A stretch of 64,000 nucleotides of DNA from Amphiura filiformis (lineage: Eukaryota; Echinodermata; Ophiuroidea; Amphilepidida; Amphiuridae): assembly GCF_039555335.1 (NCBI RefSeq), contig NC_092640.1:42722599-42786598 (forward strand). The letters run 5' to 3'. Shown in pieces: positions 42,729 to 54,893 of this stretch. Position 1 is the stretch's first letter. Every line of letters begins with the position of its first letter. The notes under the pieces were generated by a model, which saw only the letters and a list, made by a program, of their open reading frames with translations, searched no databases and was not told where the DNA came from. A program made the position numbers and the translations under genes.

Positions 42729-43876
42729 CTGCAGAGTCATTCCATATACTCACCTAATTTTCAGAAAAGGTTGGCTGGTCACCCTCTCAGATTTTCTTTA
42801 AAATCACTTATATCATAGACCTACAATGTATGGGTCAAATGAACACATTTCAAACGGTAGGTCTCAACTCCTTGTCGTTTCTGAGTTATGGCTTGTTGAA
42901 TATTTGATGTTTTTTGACGCAATTTGTCCACTTCCCATTGAAATACACACAAAATTGTCCTAAATACCAACCCAAATTTTATTTTGTGGGAAATGACCCA
43001 CCATAATCAAACTCTCACATATTCAAAATACTTCTATGATGTTCCTCTGTACCAGAAATCAAAGTGGTGTCAAGCCATCTTCATGGTTAAAAGACTGTTT
43101 GGAGATCGCATTGAAATACACAGTAATGTTCTAATTCCCAAAATGCAAAGTTCATCAATTTACTGTGTATTTCAATGAGAGATTCAAACACTAATTTAAC
43201 CATGAAGATGGCTTGACACCACTAAGATTTTTGGTACAGAGGAACATCATGCAAGTATTTTGAATTTGTGTGAGTTTGGTTATGGTGGATTATTTCCACA
43301 AGGTCAAATGGGGTCACTGAACGGGGGTCTTTTGGCCGAGGAGTCATCTTTGAGCCCCTGTGAAATTTTTATTAAGCCAACGAGTGGTCTACCCTGCTAT
43401 AGGGGGTCACACCTGAACCTATATTGCCTACTAAAGGCAAAATAGATGATGTCTGACATCTAGGATGAAGAGGAGGGGGTCAAAAACAGGAATATGTCAT
43501 GTGCGTCAACATGAACATGCATTTTTATATGTCTATATCAGCAAATGAGGGGGAGATACATTGTTTATGAGTCCAGAATCTGGTTATTTGGGTCAAAGAC
43601 ACCCTAGATTCCAATTTGTAGCCCTGTAGCTTACCCCTAGGGGAAGATATGAATGTCTAAACTCGGAAAAAAATTAATGTCGCAACACGAGTGACCAAAA
43701 AGGGGAGTCTGACCCAATTTTCAATGGGCCGGTTCTCGGAATGACAAGGAGTAGAGACCTACCGCTTGAAATGTGTTCATTTGGCACATAGGGCTATGAT
43801 ATAAGTGATTTTAAACAAAATCTGAGAGGGTGACCAGCCAACCCATTAGGTGATTTGAGATGGACTGACCCTGCAG
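42729..43876. mobile_element. Foldback element, about 1.15 kb
   Basis: The outer ends CTGCAGAGTCATTCCAT and, as reverse complement, CTGCAGGGTCAGTCCAT are followed by long inverted blocks: GTTGGCTGGTCACCCTCTCA, AAATGAACACATTTCAA and TAGGTCTC. Further in are TTGACACCAC/GTGGTGTCAAG and the blocks around ACAGAGGAACATCAT. Two long inverted segments meet near 43145. The right arm carries an extra piece (43300-43730). No duplication is clear because the ends are CTGCAG palindromes. No transposase. Confidence 0.8.
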
Positions 43877-44207
43877 ACTTTCTTTATATGAGGTGTTTAG
43901 TTAGATATGTTTTACTTTATATGTTACATTTCAGAGTGCGCATTTTCTCAAAAGTTTGTAAAAAGGCAAAAAATGTGTACGTTTCAAAGCTGCTGCACAT
44001 GTTTTTTGCAGTGTGCATTCATCTTGAAGAAATAGAGCAATTCAATTTGTTATTTCTTCACATTTTTTGTTACAAAAATACTCTAAAATGTTAGTGAAAA
44101 TATGTTTCAAAAGGATTTGTTGGTAGAATTGTGTGATTAATACTGAAATTAGTGAAAATATTTCATTATAATGTGTATAAGAATGTAAGTTTTGAAAGTT
44201 GCAACCA

Positions 44208-44466
44208 TGTGACCCAATCTGATCCACTCAGGCCAAAGTCGGAAATTTTGGAAATTGAGTTACTATCATTTCTAACTTGCTCAGTATACCTACACTTTCT
44301 GATGTTGAATCCCCATGGTCTTTTGAATACTTGGTTACAAAGTTATGAACCTTATGTCCATTTTCTTGTTTTGTCTTGTTTTGTTTTGTTTTTCTCCCCC
44401 CTTTTTTGCCTACATCTCAGTTTCATTATTGCCGACTTTAGCCTGATTGGATCCGATCTGGTCACA
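44208..44466. mobile_element. Short inverted-repeat element (TGTGACC ends)
   Basis: TGTGACCCAATCTGATCCAC then TCAGGCCAAAGTCGG faces CCGACTTTAGCCTGATTGGA then TCCGATCTGGTCACA over about 37 bp with mismatches. No duplication was found. Confidence 0.65.
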
Positions 44467-44539
44467 TATTAATTATGAAGCTTATTTTGAGTTTTTTTGG
44501 GGACATTTGATGGGATTTTAAATCTTCACAAGCCTTTAG

Positions 44540-44804
44540 CAGGGCTGTCAACTGCCAGGGAAGTAAAATCTCATAACAAGGTAGTTAGTAGTTCATGTAT
44601 CTCACACCAAGGTAGTAAAATCTCACACATACCGGTAGTTAAAAAAATTGTTGTCACTAACCCCTCCCACTTTTTAGATTCTCAATGGGGAAAAATTCAT
44701 GGGTCAAAAATGAACAATTTTAGTCGGCAAACAAGAAATCTGTCCCGTACACCCTTCTTCAACAATATCTCATGCCACGCAGTTCCAAAAAGTTAACAGC
44801 CCTG
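44540..44804. mobile_element. hAT-like MITE, 265 bp
   Basis: The ends CAGGGCTGTCAACTGC and AGTTAACAGCCCTG are inverted, with GCAGTT just inside the right one. The flanks GCCTTTAG and CTTTGAGA are similar but not identical octamers, so the duplication is eroded or absent. Inside are two near-repeats of GGTAGTAAAATCTCACA type. Confidence 0.6.
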
Positions 44805-45519
44805 CTTTGAGACTTACTTTTTTATGAGGCCACATATGATTAGAATTGTTCAAGGAACTCAAAAATCGCAGATTAAGGGTCCAGTGGTTGAGTTTAAGTG
44901 AGAATTGTATTCTGCTGCTAAAGTTGGCAAATTGCATAGCAGGGTAAAATATCACAACCAATAAACAGATAAATTAAGAAAATGAAAAGATGACATACAA
45001 GAAACCAAACAAACAAAAGAGTGATGGGGAGAAGAAGAGTGGCTGAAAATACAACAGCGAATAGAATTAAGATAAATTGGCTGAACTGAGTGGGAGGGGG
45101 AGTGGGGAGATGGTGTTTTAAGTCCATTTTTAAGTGTCACATAAATATGGACCAGTTCGACATCAATTTGATTTGGTCACTGTTCAGACCTGTTGTAGGC
45201 TATCCTACCTGTAAAAAAATAGTAAAATCTAATTATTACGATGAGTATTGAGGGGCGCTTGACCACTTGAAGCACCAGTGTTCCATATAATTGATTTATC
45301 CAACCTTTATTGACAGACATGAGTGTAGCCTATTATTGCTACCCACCCTTATTGAAAGCTATTGAAATCGGAGGCATTGATGGGCCAAAAGCACCCCATT
45401 GTCACATTTTAGCTCGCTTCGTAGCGATCAAAAGGTGTTTTTGGGATTCACTTAGTAGCGTCGATCAGGTACCTGTTTTGTCCGGCGTACCTGTTTTGCC
45501 CGGCGCAGAGCATTAGAAC

Positions 45520-45550
45520 TAGGATTAGGGTTAGGATTAGGGTTAGGGTT
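45520..45550 (+). repeat. Interstitial telomere-like (TTAGGG) repeat
   Basis: GGATTAGGGTTAGGATTAGG then GTTAGGGTT: a short mix of TTAGGG and TTAGGA units. Confidence 0.85.
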
Positions 45551-45654
45551 ATTCATTGGTAATATACTAGTAATAGTATACCGTGTGCGCGGGCTTTATT
45601 CTGTAAACAATACGTATAATATTAATAGACGGCTTTCTAGCACAACCACTTGTA

Positions 45655-45718
45655 CTTAGCATAATGTGTAGTGCCTCGACTATGGATCAATAGGTTGCTG
45701 GTTCGAACCTTGGTAGAA
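45655..45718 (+). mobile_element. Weak tRNA-like SINE remnant
   Basis: GTGCCTCGACTATGG, then GTTGCTGGTTCGAACCTTGG, resembles the anticodon arm and T arm also seen at 63545. The D arm is poor. Confidence 0.4.
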
Positions 45719-45856
45719 TTTTAAATCTAACTTGTTTCGTTTCTTTTTATTAAGTAAGAGGAAATAATAGTAGCCTAAGTAATTCCCAACGGAACGCAAC
45801 GCAACACTAGTAAGCATTTCGTAAGGTGTGAAGAGGCATGCTTCATAGCGCTTGTA

Positions 45857-46064
45857 AGGCCCCGTATCCATAGGCTGTTCCCTTGTGGCGTGTGCCCTTG
45901 TTCCGTGTTCACTTGTTCCCATGTGACCTGCCACACAGACAACCTATGGATACGGCCACTAAGCAAAACAAAGGTTCGTTGTCTGTGTGGCAGGTCACAT
46001 GGGAACAAGTAAACACGGAACAAGGGCACACGCCACAAGGGAACAGCCTATGGATACGGGGCCT
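45857..46064. mobile_element. Near-perfect hairpin MITE, 208 bp, TA-flanked
   Basis: Arms of about 95 bp (AGGCCCCGTATCCATAGGCT, TGTTCCCTTGTGGCGTGTGC, CCTTGTTCCGTGTTCACTTG onwards) pair with only a few mismatches around a short loop near 45960. TA is on both sides (45855-45856, 46065-46066). The open frames on both strands mirror each other because of the symmetry and are not genes. Confidence 0.88.
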
Positions 46065-46267
46065 TAGGTACCCGTCGGATATTGTGAAAGTGTGACAAGA
46101 GGCTGCCAAAAGCAAAAATTAAGTCAAATTACAGACCAACTCACTATACATTGCATTTTCATTTATAAATAATCATAATAAGGCAAAAAAAAAATTGTTG
46201 TCTCAAAAGTATTCAGGAGGCTACTAAAATGTCCTCATTAGGAATTTTTTGGAGTGTCCGTACATTT

Positions 46268-46560
46268 GCAAATTGGGTTTTTCCAGTTGAAATCCACACT
46301 ACCCCTGTGGAAGATTTTGGAAATATCTTCCACGGGGGGAGTATGTTTTACAAATGTAATTGGTTAGGGTTAATAATTTTGAAACCCATACTCCCCCTGT
46401 ATTACGGGTTTACCTATATCTTCCACAACTGGAGTGAGTATTTCAAATGGAATTTACCCAATTGTCTTTTCTATCATACTCATACACCCTCTGTTGAAGA
46501 CTTTAGCGCAATCTTCCACAGGGGTAGTGTGGATTTTGACTGGAATAGCCCAATATTTGC
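46268..46560. mobile_element. Long relative of the CAGTTGAAATCCA foldback family
   Basis: The ends GCAAATTGGG...CCAGTTGAAATCCACAC and GTGTGGATTTTGACTGG...CCCAATATTTGC face each other. CTTCCAC/GTGGAAG blocks lie inside. It is longer (293 bp) than the about 187-bp units at 52008. Confidence 0.75.
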
Positions 46561-48208
46561 CAAATTGCTCTGGTTTCGTCACTGCTACTGATTCAGATGA
46601 CTTTGTTATTTACAGACTTGCTATTTTAGCCGTAATTTTATGGTGATGGGTCTTTGTTATTGATTTTAGTTAGAATTTTTGTCAAGTAGTTAGTCTAGTT
46701 CCCAGCTTTTGTTCCCATGCACCCAGATGATTTTTCTAACCTATTTCTTCGTAATCCTAATTAAAGTCCCTAGTGCACACATTTTGTTGTTCCCAAAACA
46801 AAATATTGTCCCATGGGTGGGGAAGGTCACTTACTTTATATGGGTCAAATTTCAAACTTGATCAAATTGTGTCGAAAATATTACATCTGGGCACATGGGA
46901 ACAATAGCTGGAAACTAGACTAAGTGTAGCCAAACTTATTGCATTGAATAATTATACCGTAGTCCTTTGCCACAACTAGTAAAAAGTATTCCTTTTTCAG
47001 TGTTTTAGAAAAGTTGTACTCACAGACAAAAACAAACTATTTTAACCAACAGGCAAAGGTGCTTTTTATGCACTGAAATTCTTGCATATTCACGAGGGCT
47101 GATCGTTCCATCGTGTGTTTGGACAAATCACACACACACCCCCACACTGTTTGTGACTATCATATGGACAGATTCTGGTGAATTATGGTAAGATTATCAC
47201 CTCTGTGGTGTCTTTGTACATTTACAAGAAAGATGTCAAGCCTGTGCAGTGAAAATTTATGCAGAACAGGTGCAAAATGGGCATAGTAATTTTGGCCCTC
47301 ATTAACTGATGATGTTGGTTAATGGTCTATTTTCTTGTCTGTGGTTGAACAATACTTTTGCTTAATGTCAAGTTCCTAGGGTCTATGAGGCCAACATAAC
47401 ACTTTTTATACCACCTCCATGCCCGGGGCCTCCATGTAGTATGTTATAGTACATAATTATTCCTGACTTTGCCATTTTTGCACAACCAAACCAAATAATA
47501 AAACAATAAATGTTAACAAATTAATATACTCTTTCAGTTGTGTTGTTTCTTGAAGACATCAGTTCCATAGCCCCTGTCCCATTCCTGAATTTGTAGTGTG
47601 GCAAGAATTTATTTTTCTTTCATCCACCCAGGGACAGATTTACCTTTTGCGGCTCTTGTCACTCCCCACCCCTAACCAAAACAACTTAACCTAAAGTTTT
47701 TGTCAGAGAAGAACGGCACTTGTTTACATTTTGAGAGCGTGCAGAGCATATACACGGAAGTGGGGTTCTGATTGGCTGAATCAATCGTCTGACAACCATA
47801 GCAACAGACCGATAATCTGATTGGCCGATTTTGCATCAAATCGTTGGTCGGCGCAGATCGACACCCTTGAAGTGAATACAAAGCTCCGCATATGATGTTG
47901 CTCATTAACAGGGCACTCGCGTCAATCTGAGCAAGGGACTGCCGTTCTTCTTTGAAACCCAGTGCAAGTATTTTACAGATTTCTTCCTTCAAGTTCCTTG
48001 CCATCCTCAAATGACTTTCAAACGCATGTGAAAATGTGCCATTTTAATGCTAAAATAGGGTACTATTGACGCCTAAAACCAGGCCAAAGGAAGATGAACA
48101 TTTCAACTTTCAACCCTGCACCCATCATACTTGAATGTGACATAAGCCAAGAACCACCCACAACCATAGACTATGCCATAGTCGAATTTTATTAAAAATA
48201 TGTTATTA
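46561..48208. other. Intergenic stretch; one weak inverted repeat
   Basis: GAGAAGAACGGCAC (47707) and CTGCCGTTCTTCTTTG (47939) face each other and may bound a 250-bp foldback. The open frame crossing them on minus has no recognisable domain. Otherwise nothing was recognised. Confidence 0.45.
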
Positions 48209-50166
48209 CTAGCGGGATACCCGCGCTTCGCGCGGGTCCCCGCTAGATGAGTAAATGGGAGCGATCACTAAAACAGGAGGAATTACTGAAAAGGTAGAAT
48301 CATTGAAAAGGTAAATTTTATTTTTCTAAACCTGTTCCTTCTTGCATTTCCATTTAGCTTCTTTCTTTCTTTCTTTTCAGTTTCTTCTACATGGGTCTAG
48401 TTTGTTCCCATTAAAAATTGCTATTTAGCTTGGGATTTTCCGTTTCCATGTTATTTATTTATTTAGGCCTAACCGCATTCCCATTATTTTCTAAATCTGT
48501 CCTTTCTTCGTGTCCCTTTTAGCTTCTTTTTTTATGCTGCTTAGCTTGTGATTTCCGTTATTTATGTTAATATATTTAATTCCGTTTTCATTATTTTGGC
48601 TGCTTCGTTTTTCTTATATTTTCTGATTAGTTTTTAATTTTAGCTTTTTTTTCTTACGTTTCCTGATTAGTTTCTTTCTTTCCTTCTTTATTTTGCTCCC
48701 GTTTCATTTAGTAACCTGTATAATACCCGTATCTTTTTTGTCTTCCCTTTCTTTTCCTTTTTATTCATTTTATTCTTTCTTTCTTTTCAGTTTCTTCTAC
48801 ATAAATCTATTTTGTTCCAATAGATATATATGCTGCTTAGCTTGTGATTTTCCGTTTCCATGTTATTTATTTATTGAACCCCGTTCATATGCATTATTTT
48901 ATAAATCTACCCTTACTTAGATTTGTCCTTTTTGGTTTAAGTTTTTTTTTCTATTATTTTGTTCCCATTTTTCATATTTCCTGCTTATAAGTTATAGCTT
49001 GTGATTTCCCGTGTGTATTTAATTCTGTTCTCATTATTTTAGCTTCCTTTTTTCATGAATTATTTATTTATTTATTTATTCTTTCATTTTTTTTCCTTCC
49101 TGCCTCCCGTATCCTTACGATTTTTATCATTTTGGTAATCTCTTAACCAAACCCATTACCCCTTTTGTCCTACTTTCTTTTCTTTTCTGGCACGGAAAGT
49201 TGGCCTATGCATATGCGTCTTCCTTTTATTTATATAGATTTATATATTTATTTACTCTAATCCACAACCCTGTACCCATAACCCATCCATAGTAGGCCTA
49301 CCTTTTCAGTTTTGTCCTACTTTCTTTTCTTTTCTATTTCTCTGGCACGGAAAGTTGGCCTATGCATATGCGACCCGTGCGTGCGAGTCACATCCCTTGT
49401 ACGCCAACGCACTAACACCAACGCTGCTGCAGTTAGTTACGGTATGCGCTACTACTGTGTTTTGACAATTAAAAGTCCCTGGAAAAAAATTCCGGTTTTA
49501 ACCATATTTGTTGACCGTTTTCAACCAAATAAAGTGCAATGCATTTCCCGTATATATTCCTCAATCTCCGGACGATTCATAGGCCTAGAATAAATAATGA
49601 AATTGTACACTGACTGTCTGCACCCCGGGTCTCTACGCAGGCACTATCACCACTCTAGACTATACCAGACCACTGTTTCCTACGTTACCTTAGTGATGAC
49701 GCAAAGACCTGATTCACGCATCGTAGCCTTAATTTCTTGGCTGCCAACCTTGATGCAGTGGCGGTAAATGGGGCGCGAGATCTGCGATGGGACGAAAAGC
49801 TCGTAAGATCATTATTAAATTATGCGCTGTTGTGCATCTAGATAGCCTGAATCATTTCTTGTCCACCTCGCAGTTGGCAGAAAACGGGGCAATGTTGCTC
49901 TTCGTATGGGTTTTTAATGGAAATATTATTCCGCGGTTCACACTGTCCTTATTACCCACAATGCCACTGCGATCGATTTTGTATAGCAACACTACAGTTT
50001 TTTATGTTATTCTCTTAGTTACCACCAATTTTTGCACAAATGAACCTCAGATGGTTTAATGGCAATATGTACCCGATCAATGTACCAATAAATCAGAGCT
50101 GAAAGTGAAATCATCTCTGAGTCTATTCGCGCACAAGATTTAGCAACTTCCTTTTATTTATATAGA
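48209..50166 (-). mobile_element. Helitron-like element(s), non-autonomous
   Basis: On minus the sequence begins TCTATATAAATAAAAGGAAG (50166). It ends with a hairpin ACCCGCGC-GAA-GCGCGGGT (48219-48237) about ten bases before CTAG (48209-48212). The host bases are A before and T after, as Helitrons insert between A and T without a duplication. A second identical 5' end occurs at 49238 (also after A), with a duplicated inner part: GGCACGGAAAGTTGGCCTAT at 49188 and 49353. So it is a tandem or nested pair sharing one visible 3' end. No Rep/helicase coding was seen; the interior is a T/C-rich stretch. Confidence 0.72.
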
Positions 50167-52007
50167 TTAGTCATGATGAGCCCATTTCGTTGAACTCAAA
50201 ATTATACTGATGTTTATCAAAATTAAAGTATTCAATAGTAAAATGGTCATAAAGAATTAAGAATATCAGATGATTAGTGACAATAAAAGTAATTGAATGC
50301 AACATTATCTTGCATAATTATAATGGCTCACTTTAATACTGAACAGTTCTGATTTTGGAATCTACCAGTTCATTGATAGCGAACCACGAAAATCCGACTA
50401 TGGACTTTGAATTTTAAGCAGAACTTTGCACCGGGACTTTGCTCTCTAAAAACACACTGTCAAGCATACTTGTTTATCAGTCCATTAACCACAAGTACTA
50501 AGCATGGTATAGTACAAGACGCGCTCGATGTTTGATAGATTAACTTTCGCGTCAACACAAAAGCGCCGCAAATACCACAGATAGTTTTGTACGGTGTAGT
50601 TAATGGTAATGGCGCGGGCCCGGAAGATTTAAACCATCTGGGCGACCAATCACAAGGCAGATCCATTTAAAGATGCATTACATCATGGCCAATTTCAGTT
50701 AGGCCAGAAATTGGCCTAACTCTCCATAGAGTCTGTGTTAAAAATCTTAACCGCAAGGCAAAGTCAGTAGTCCACTTGGGAAGCTACAAACAGAGGGAGT
50801 GCGGTGACTGAAAAGATCAGATACAGATGTGAAAATCTATCAGTTGCACACAAATCAATATAAATCAGAGTTTTATGCTTTATACATTTAAAAATGTAAT
50901 AGCCAGAGTATGCAAAATGGGCAAGTGGACTACGGAGAAGTCTACCCACAACCACTGAAAAACTTTGCCCTGCTGTAAGAGTGCAGTGCCTAATATCGAT
51001 TTGTATATTAGATCATTTCACAATACGCATGAATTCTCTTGGATTAGCAAAAAGGATTAGGTGATCAGGATAACTAACCCTGTATGGTGCCCTCTTCTGA
51101 TCACTTATCACACAGACATCGCTGTTAAATAATTGATATCCTGCCCTTTACTAATTCAAGAGAATTATGTATAACATGAAAATCAAATCGGTGAAATTGC
51201 TATTTGGCAGTCTGCCAAACACAACAGTATATTATACTCTACCATTTATTCTGTTTACTGTGCAAAATGCATGCATCATTCATTTAAAGACCTGTATTGA
51301 AAACCTAGTGGTAAGGTATTCTAAAGGAATTCCCAAGTCAGGGGTCATCCTATTGAGGGTCACATACCATGATTAGGGGAGTACAAGCCATTTTTCCTAT
51401 GGGCTTTGCTAAAATTTCAAATTGAGTGGGGGGCACATCCCCACTGTGCCCCTATGACACTACGCCACTGTCCCATGGGTACATTTCATTCAACTTTTAA
51501 CCCTTTGTAACTCGTAATATTATGAAGCTAGGGTCCCTGTATACCATTTTTCACCCTGATGTGGCAGTGATGTCAATGCATTGAGGTAACCATTTCGCGG
51601 ACGCATATGCGGCGCCTTTACGCACTTGCGTGTATACGCTAGTGCTTTGAGCAAACAAGCGATTTGCAGCTGCGCCAAACAAATTGCACACTGATCACTG
51701 CCACGTCATGGTGGAAAATGGTAAATCCATACTACTTACTAACGTGAAATGGACCCTGGTCACATAATGTATACATCACAGATGGCAAAAACGGACTCAC
51801 ACAAATAAAATGCAAATTTACAAGAAAAACTGCATTGCTTTTATAATATTTTTTATTAGTTATATTTAACCTCACCAGCACAATCATTCAAGCTATCAAT
51901 AAATCACATACACATACCATGCATTCTAAATACGACTTATACACTCAAAGCTTATAACATGCATGCACTCTTAATGTTACAGAAATCCCAAAGCAAAAAA
52001 GAGATGT
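50167..52007. other. Intergenic stretch with short repeats
   Basis: It has a 10-bp-arm hairpin AGTTAGGCCA/TGGCCTAACT at 50696-50720. GAATTCTCTTGGATTAG (about 51031) and its inverted partner near 51149-51165 form another pair. A solitary hAT-like end (CTACGCCACTG, ending 51470) has no partner seen. No exon. Confidence 0.5.
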
Positions 52008-53006
52008 GGGCTATTCCAGTTGAAATCCATACACCCCCTGTGAAAGACATATCCTTAATCTCCTAAACAGGGAGTGTGAATTTCATATGTGGTTACCTGG
52101 CTAGGGGACTCCATTTGAAAACTACACCCCCTGTGTGGATGATTTTAAGTCATGTCTTCCACAGGGGGTGTGTGGATTTGAACTGGAATAGCCCAATAAG
52201 ACAAAGACATGGGCTATTCCAGTTGAAATCCTTACACCCTGTATGGAAGACATGTCCTTAATCTCCTAAATGGGGAGTGTGAATGTCAAACATGGTTACC
52301 CGAATATGGGACTTGAAAACTACACCCCATGTGTGGATGATTATAAGTCATGTCTTTCACAGGGTGTGTGGATTTCAACTGGAATAGCCTAATAAGACGA
52401 AGAGATATGGGCTATTCCAGTTGAAATCCATACGCCCCGCAATGGAAGACATGTCATTAATCTCCTAAATGGGGAGTGTGAAAGTCAAATGTGGTTTCCT
52501 GAATAGGGGACTCCATTTGAAAACTACACCCCCTGTGTGGACGATTACAAATCATGTCTTCCACAGGGGGTGTGTGGATTTCAACTGGAATAGCCCAATA
52601 AGATGAAGATATGGGCTATTCCAGTTGAAATCCATACGCCCTGCAATGGAAGACATGTCCTTAATCTCCTAAATGGGGAGTGTGAATTTCAAATGTGGTT
52701 ACCTGAATAGGGGACTCCATTTGAAAACTACACCCCCTGTGTGGATGCTTTATAAGTCATGTCTTCCACAGGGGGTATGTGGATTTCAACTGCAATAGCC
52801 CAATAAGACGAAGAGACATGGGCTATTCCAGTTGAAATCCATACACCCCATATGGAAGACATGACCTTAATCTCCTAAACAGGGAGTATGAATTTCAAAT
52901 GGGATTACCTGAATAGGAGACTCCATTTGAAAACTACACCCCCTGTGTGGGATATTAAGGTCATGTCTTCCATAGGGGGGTGTATGGATTTCAACTGGAA
53001 TAACCC
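52008..53006. repeat. Tandem array of five foldback units (about 187 bp each, period about 203)
   Basis: Units lie at 52008-52194, 52211-52390, 52409-52596, 52613-52801 and 52820-53006. Each starts GGGCTATTCCAGTTGAAATC and ends GATTTCAACTGGAATAGCCC or a close form. Inside, a second inverted pair surrounds CTCCATTTGAAAACTACACC. Spacers of 16-18 bp read AATAAGACGAAGAGA. Single dispersed copies of the unit lie at 57448 and 61614. So a MITE-like unit has been amplified in tandem here. Confidence 0.92.
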
Positions 53007-54727
53007 AATAAGACGAAACATCAAAAAACGTTTTGGTCAACCAAACAAGCAAAAAAAATTTTGTCCAAATCCAATTTGAATTTTCTACAACAATGTACAT
53101 CAATTTTGACAATCTTTGTTTAAATGTTTACTTTCTTACATCTAAATCACCGTTAATATTTAATACAACTCGCTTTAAAGCCATAATAAGTTGCAAATAT
53201 GTACAAGTTGAGATTTACCAACTTTCACTACCGGTCTAATGAAAGCTGTTCTTTTTTTTCGGTATAACTTTTTGTTATAAAATAGGAGTCCACACAATAA
53301 ATAAAGTACAAGTTACTTAACCAAATTAAGCTTGCAAAATTTGACCAAATATTGTGAAACAGAAGTAGCTTAGGGTCATATGACTTTTAAACCCAACCGC
53401 CTACAGGCTTTGGCGATATTTTGATTAATCGAAAATAATCAATCACTGTTTTAATGAAGTACTCAACTACTCAAAAACACTAATCAAAATATCAACATTT
53501 TGATTTATTCAAAAATAACAAATTGTTTTTCTAGGCAAGCAATGTTTTCAACTGATAGTTGGTTTTTAAATAGTTGCATCTTTATACATGATTGTTTCTT
53601 GAAGCTATAATCAGAATAACAAGTGAAATAACTGTTAAACACATCTTTTTCCACTTAAAATGTACAGCAATGTTTAATAGTGGGATTCTATACAACCAAT
53701 GGCACTCGACCTACTTACAGTCACATGATATTTGAAAACAAGCCTATTCACCAGATGAACATCCTGGCGGAACCAGCGATTTCAACCGGTTTCTATTCTG
53801 TAGAACGATAGAATATGGTTCAAGTCACTAGTTTTGCCAGGGTGCCTACAGAGTGGCTTTGAGGTCATCCCTTATTTCACGCTACTTGAAACATTGCCGA
53901 CTAAAAACAGTTTTGGAAATTATGCATTTAAATGTATTTAGAATTTCTGACATCAATGCCCTCTGTGTTATGAGGTTTGCCTACTTGGTAACTATCAAAC
54001 TTAGTTTTAAGCAAGACCGCTTGTTTTAAGCTATGTTTATTTAACATATCACCCTGTTATCAATCAGTATAGTGTCTTGATCAGTTATGTTGATCAGAAT
54101 GCTGAATATTATTTACTTTGATTTGCTTACTTGCTTTTTTATGTATATTTTTATACACATTTTACACACATATTTTACTCGCACCTCCTGTCACCCAAAC
54201 ACACACACAGTTATCATATCAATATGAACTTGTTATAATGGTTTTAATATCTACAAAACATTTTTTCATACTCACTACAAACTTGAGTATATACTCTCAT
54301 TATAAAGAATCAACTGTCTTTTATATTATTTTGGCGTATGTAGAACAGCTAAGATTTGAGTTTCAAGCAAAAATTAGCATATGTTGAAATTGAAAATAAA
54401 TAAAGCCTATACGTCAGTTTGTAGTATTTTACACATGCCATTCCATTTTTGTCCAAACATAATTATCTTGATCTCATCATATTTATCAACTCGTCATTTC
54501 TTTCACACATTTGCCATTTAGAACATTTCCTTATACAAAAATATTTATAATATGCAGGTTACAATTTTTACCCATAAAATCGACCAACCACTTCTGTTGG
54601 AAAAAATATAAATAATAAAATCATACACCATATATGACCACAATTAAGATGACTTGAAACTTATGCAAAGTTCGCAAGTATAACATCAACTAGTTGTAAC
54701 TAGTTTTCGCTCATATATCTATAATTA
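53007..54727. other. Intergenic stretch, nothing recognised
   Basis: AT-rich sequence. No exon, RNA gene, tandem repeat or paired ends were seen. Confidence 0.5.
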
Positions 54728-54893
54728 AAGACTAGTCTGTCGATTCTGTCAATCAAACTCCACCACAGCCTGTGATTGGTTAATATTGTGTAACCAAGGT
54801 GGTGCCTTTGTTAATTATACGATACTAACCAATCGCAAACGTGGGGAAATTTGATTGACAGAATCGTCAGATGAGAACTAGTTTCTTCACTTT
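54728..54893. mobile_element. Foldback repeat, 166 bp
   Basis: ACTAGTCTGTCGATTCTGTC then AATCAAA faces TTTGATTGACAGAATCGTC...AACTAGT. Inner GATTGGTTAAT and ACTAACCAATC also pair. No duplication was fixed. Confidence 0.7.

Noticed and set aside
45680..46115. Several mirrored open frames on both strands
   Set aside because: They mirror each other because the sequence is a hairpin MITE.
47672..48010. Open frame of 112 codons on minus
   Set aside because: Crosses a weak inverted repeat and contains no known domain. No splice signals in phase.
52008..53006. Regular spacing suggested a CRISPR-like array
   Set aside because: Units are about 187 bp foldbacks with short constant spacers in a eukaryotic genome. 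CRISPR arrays have short repeats and unique spacers.
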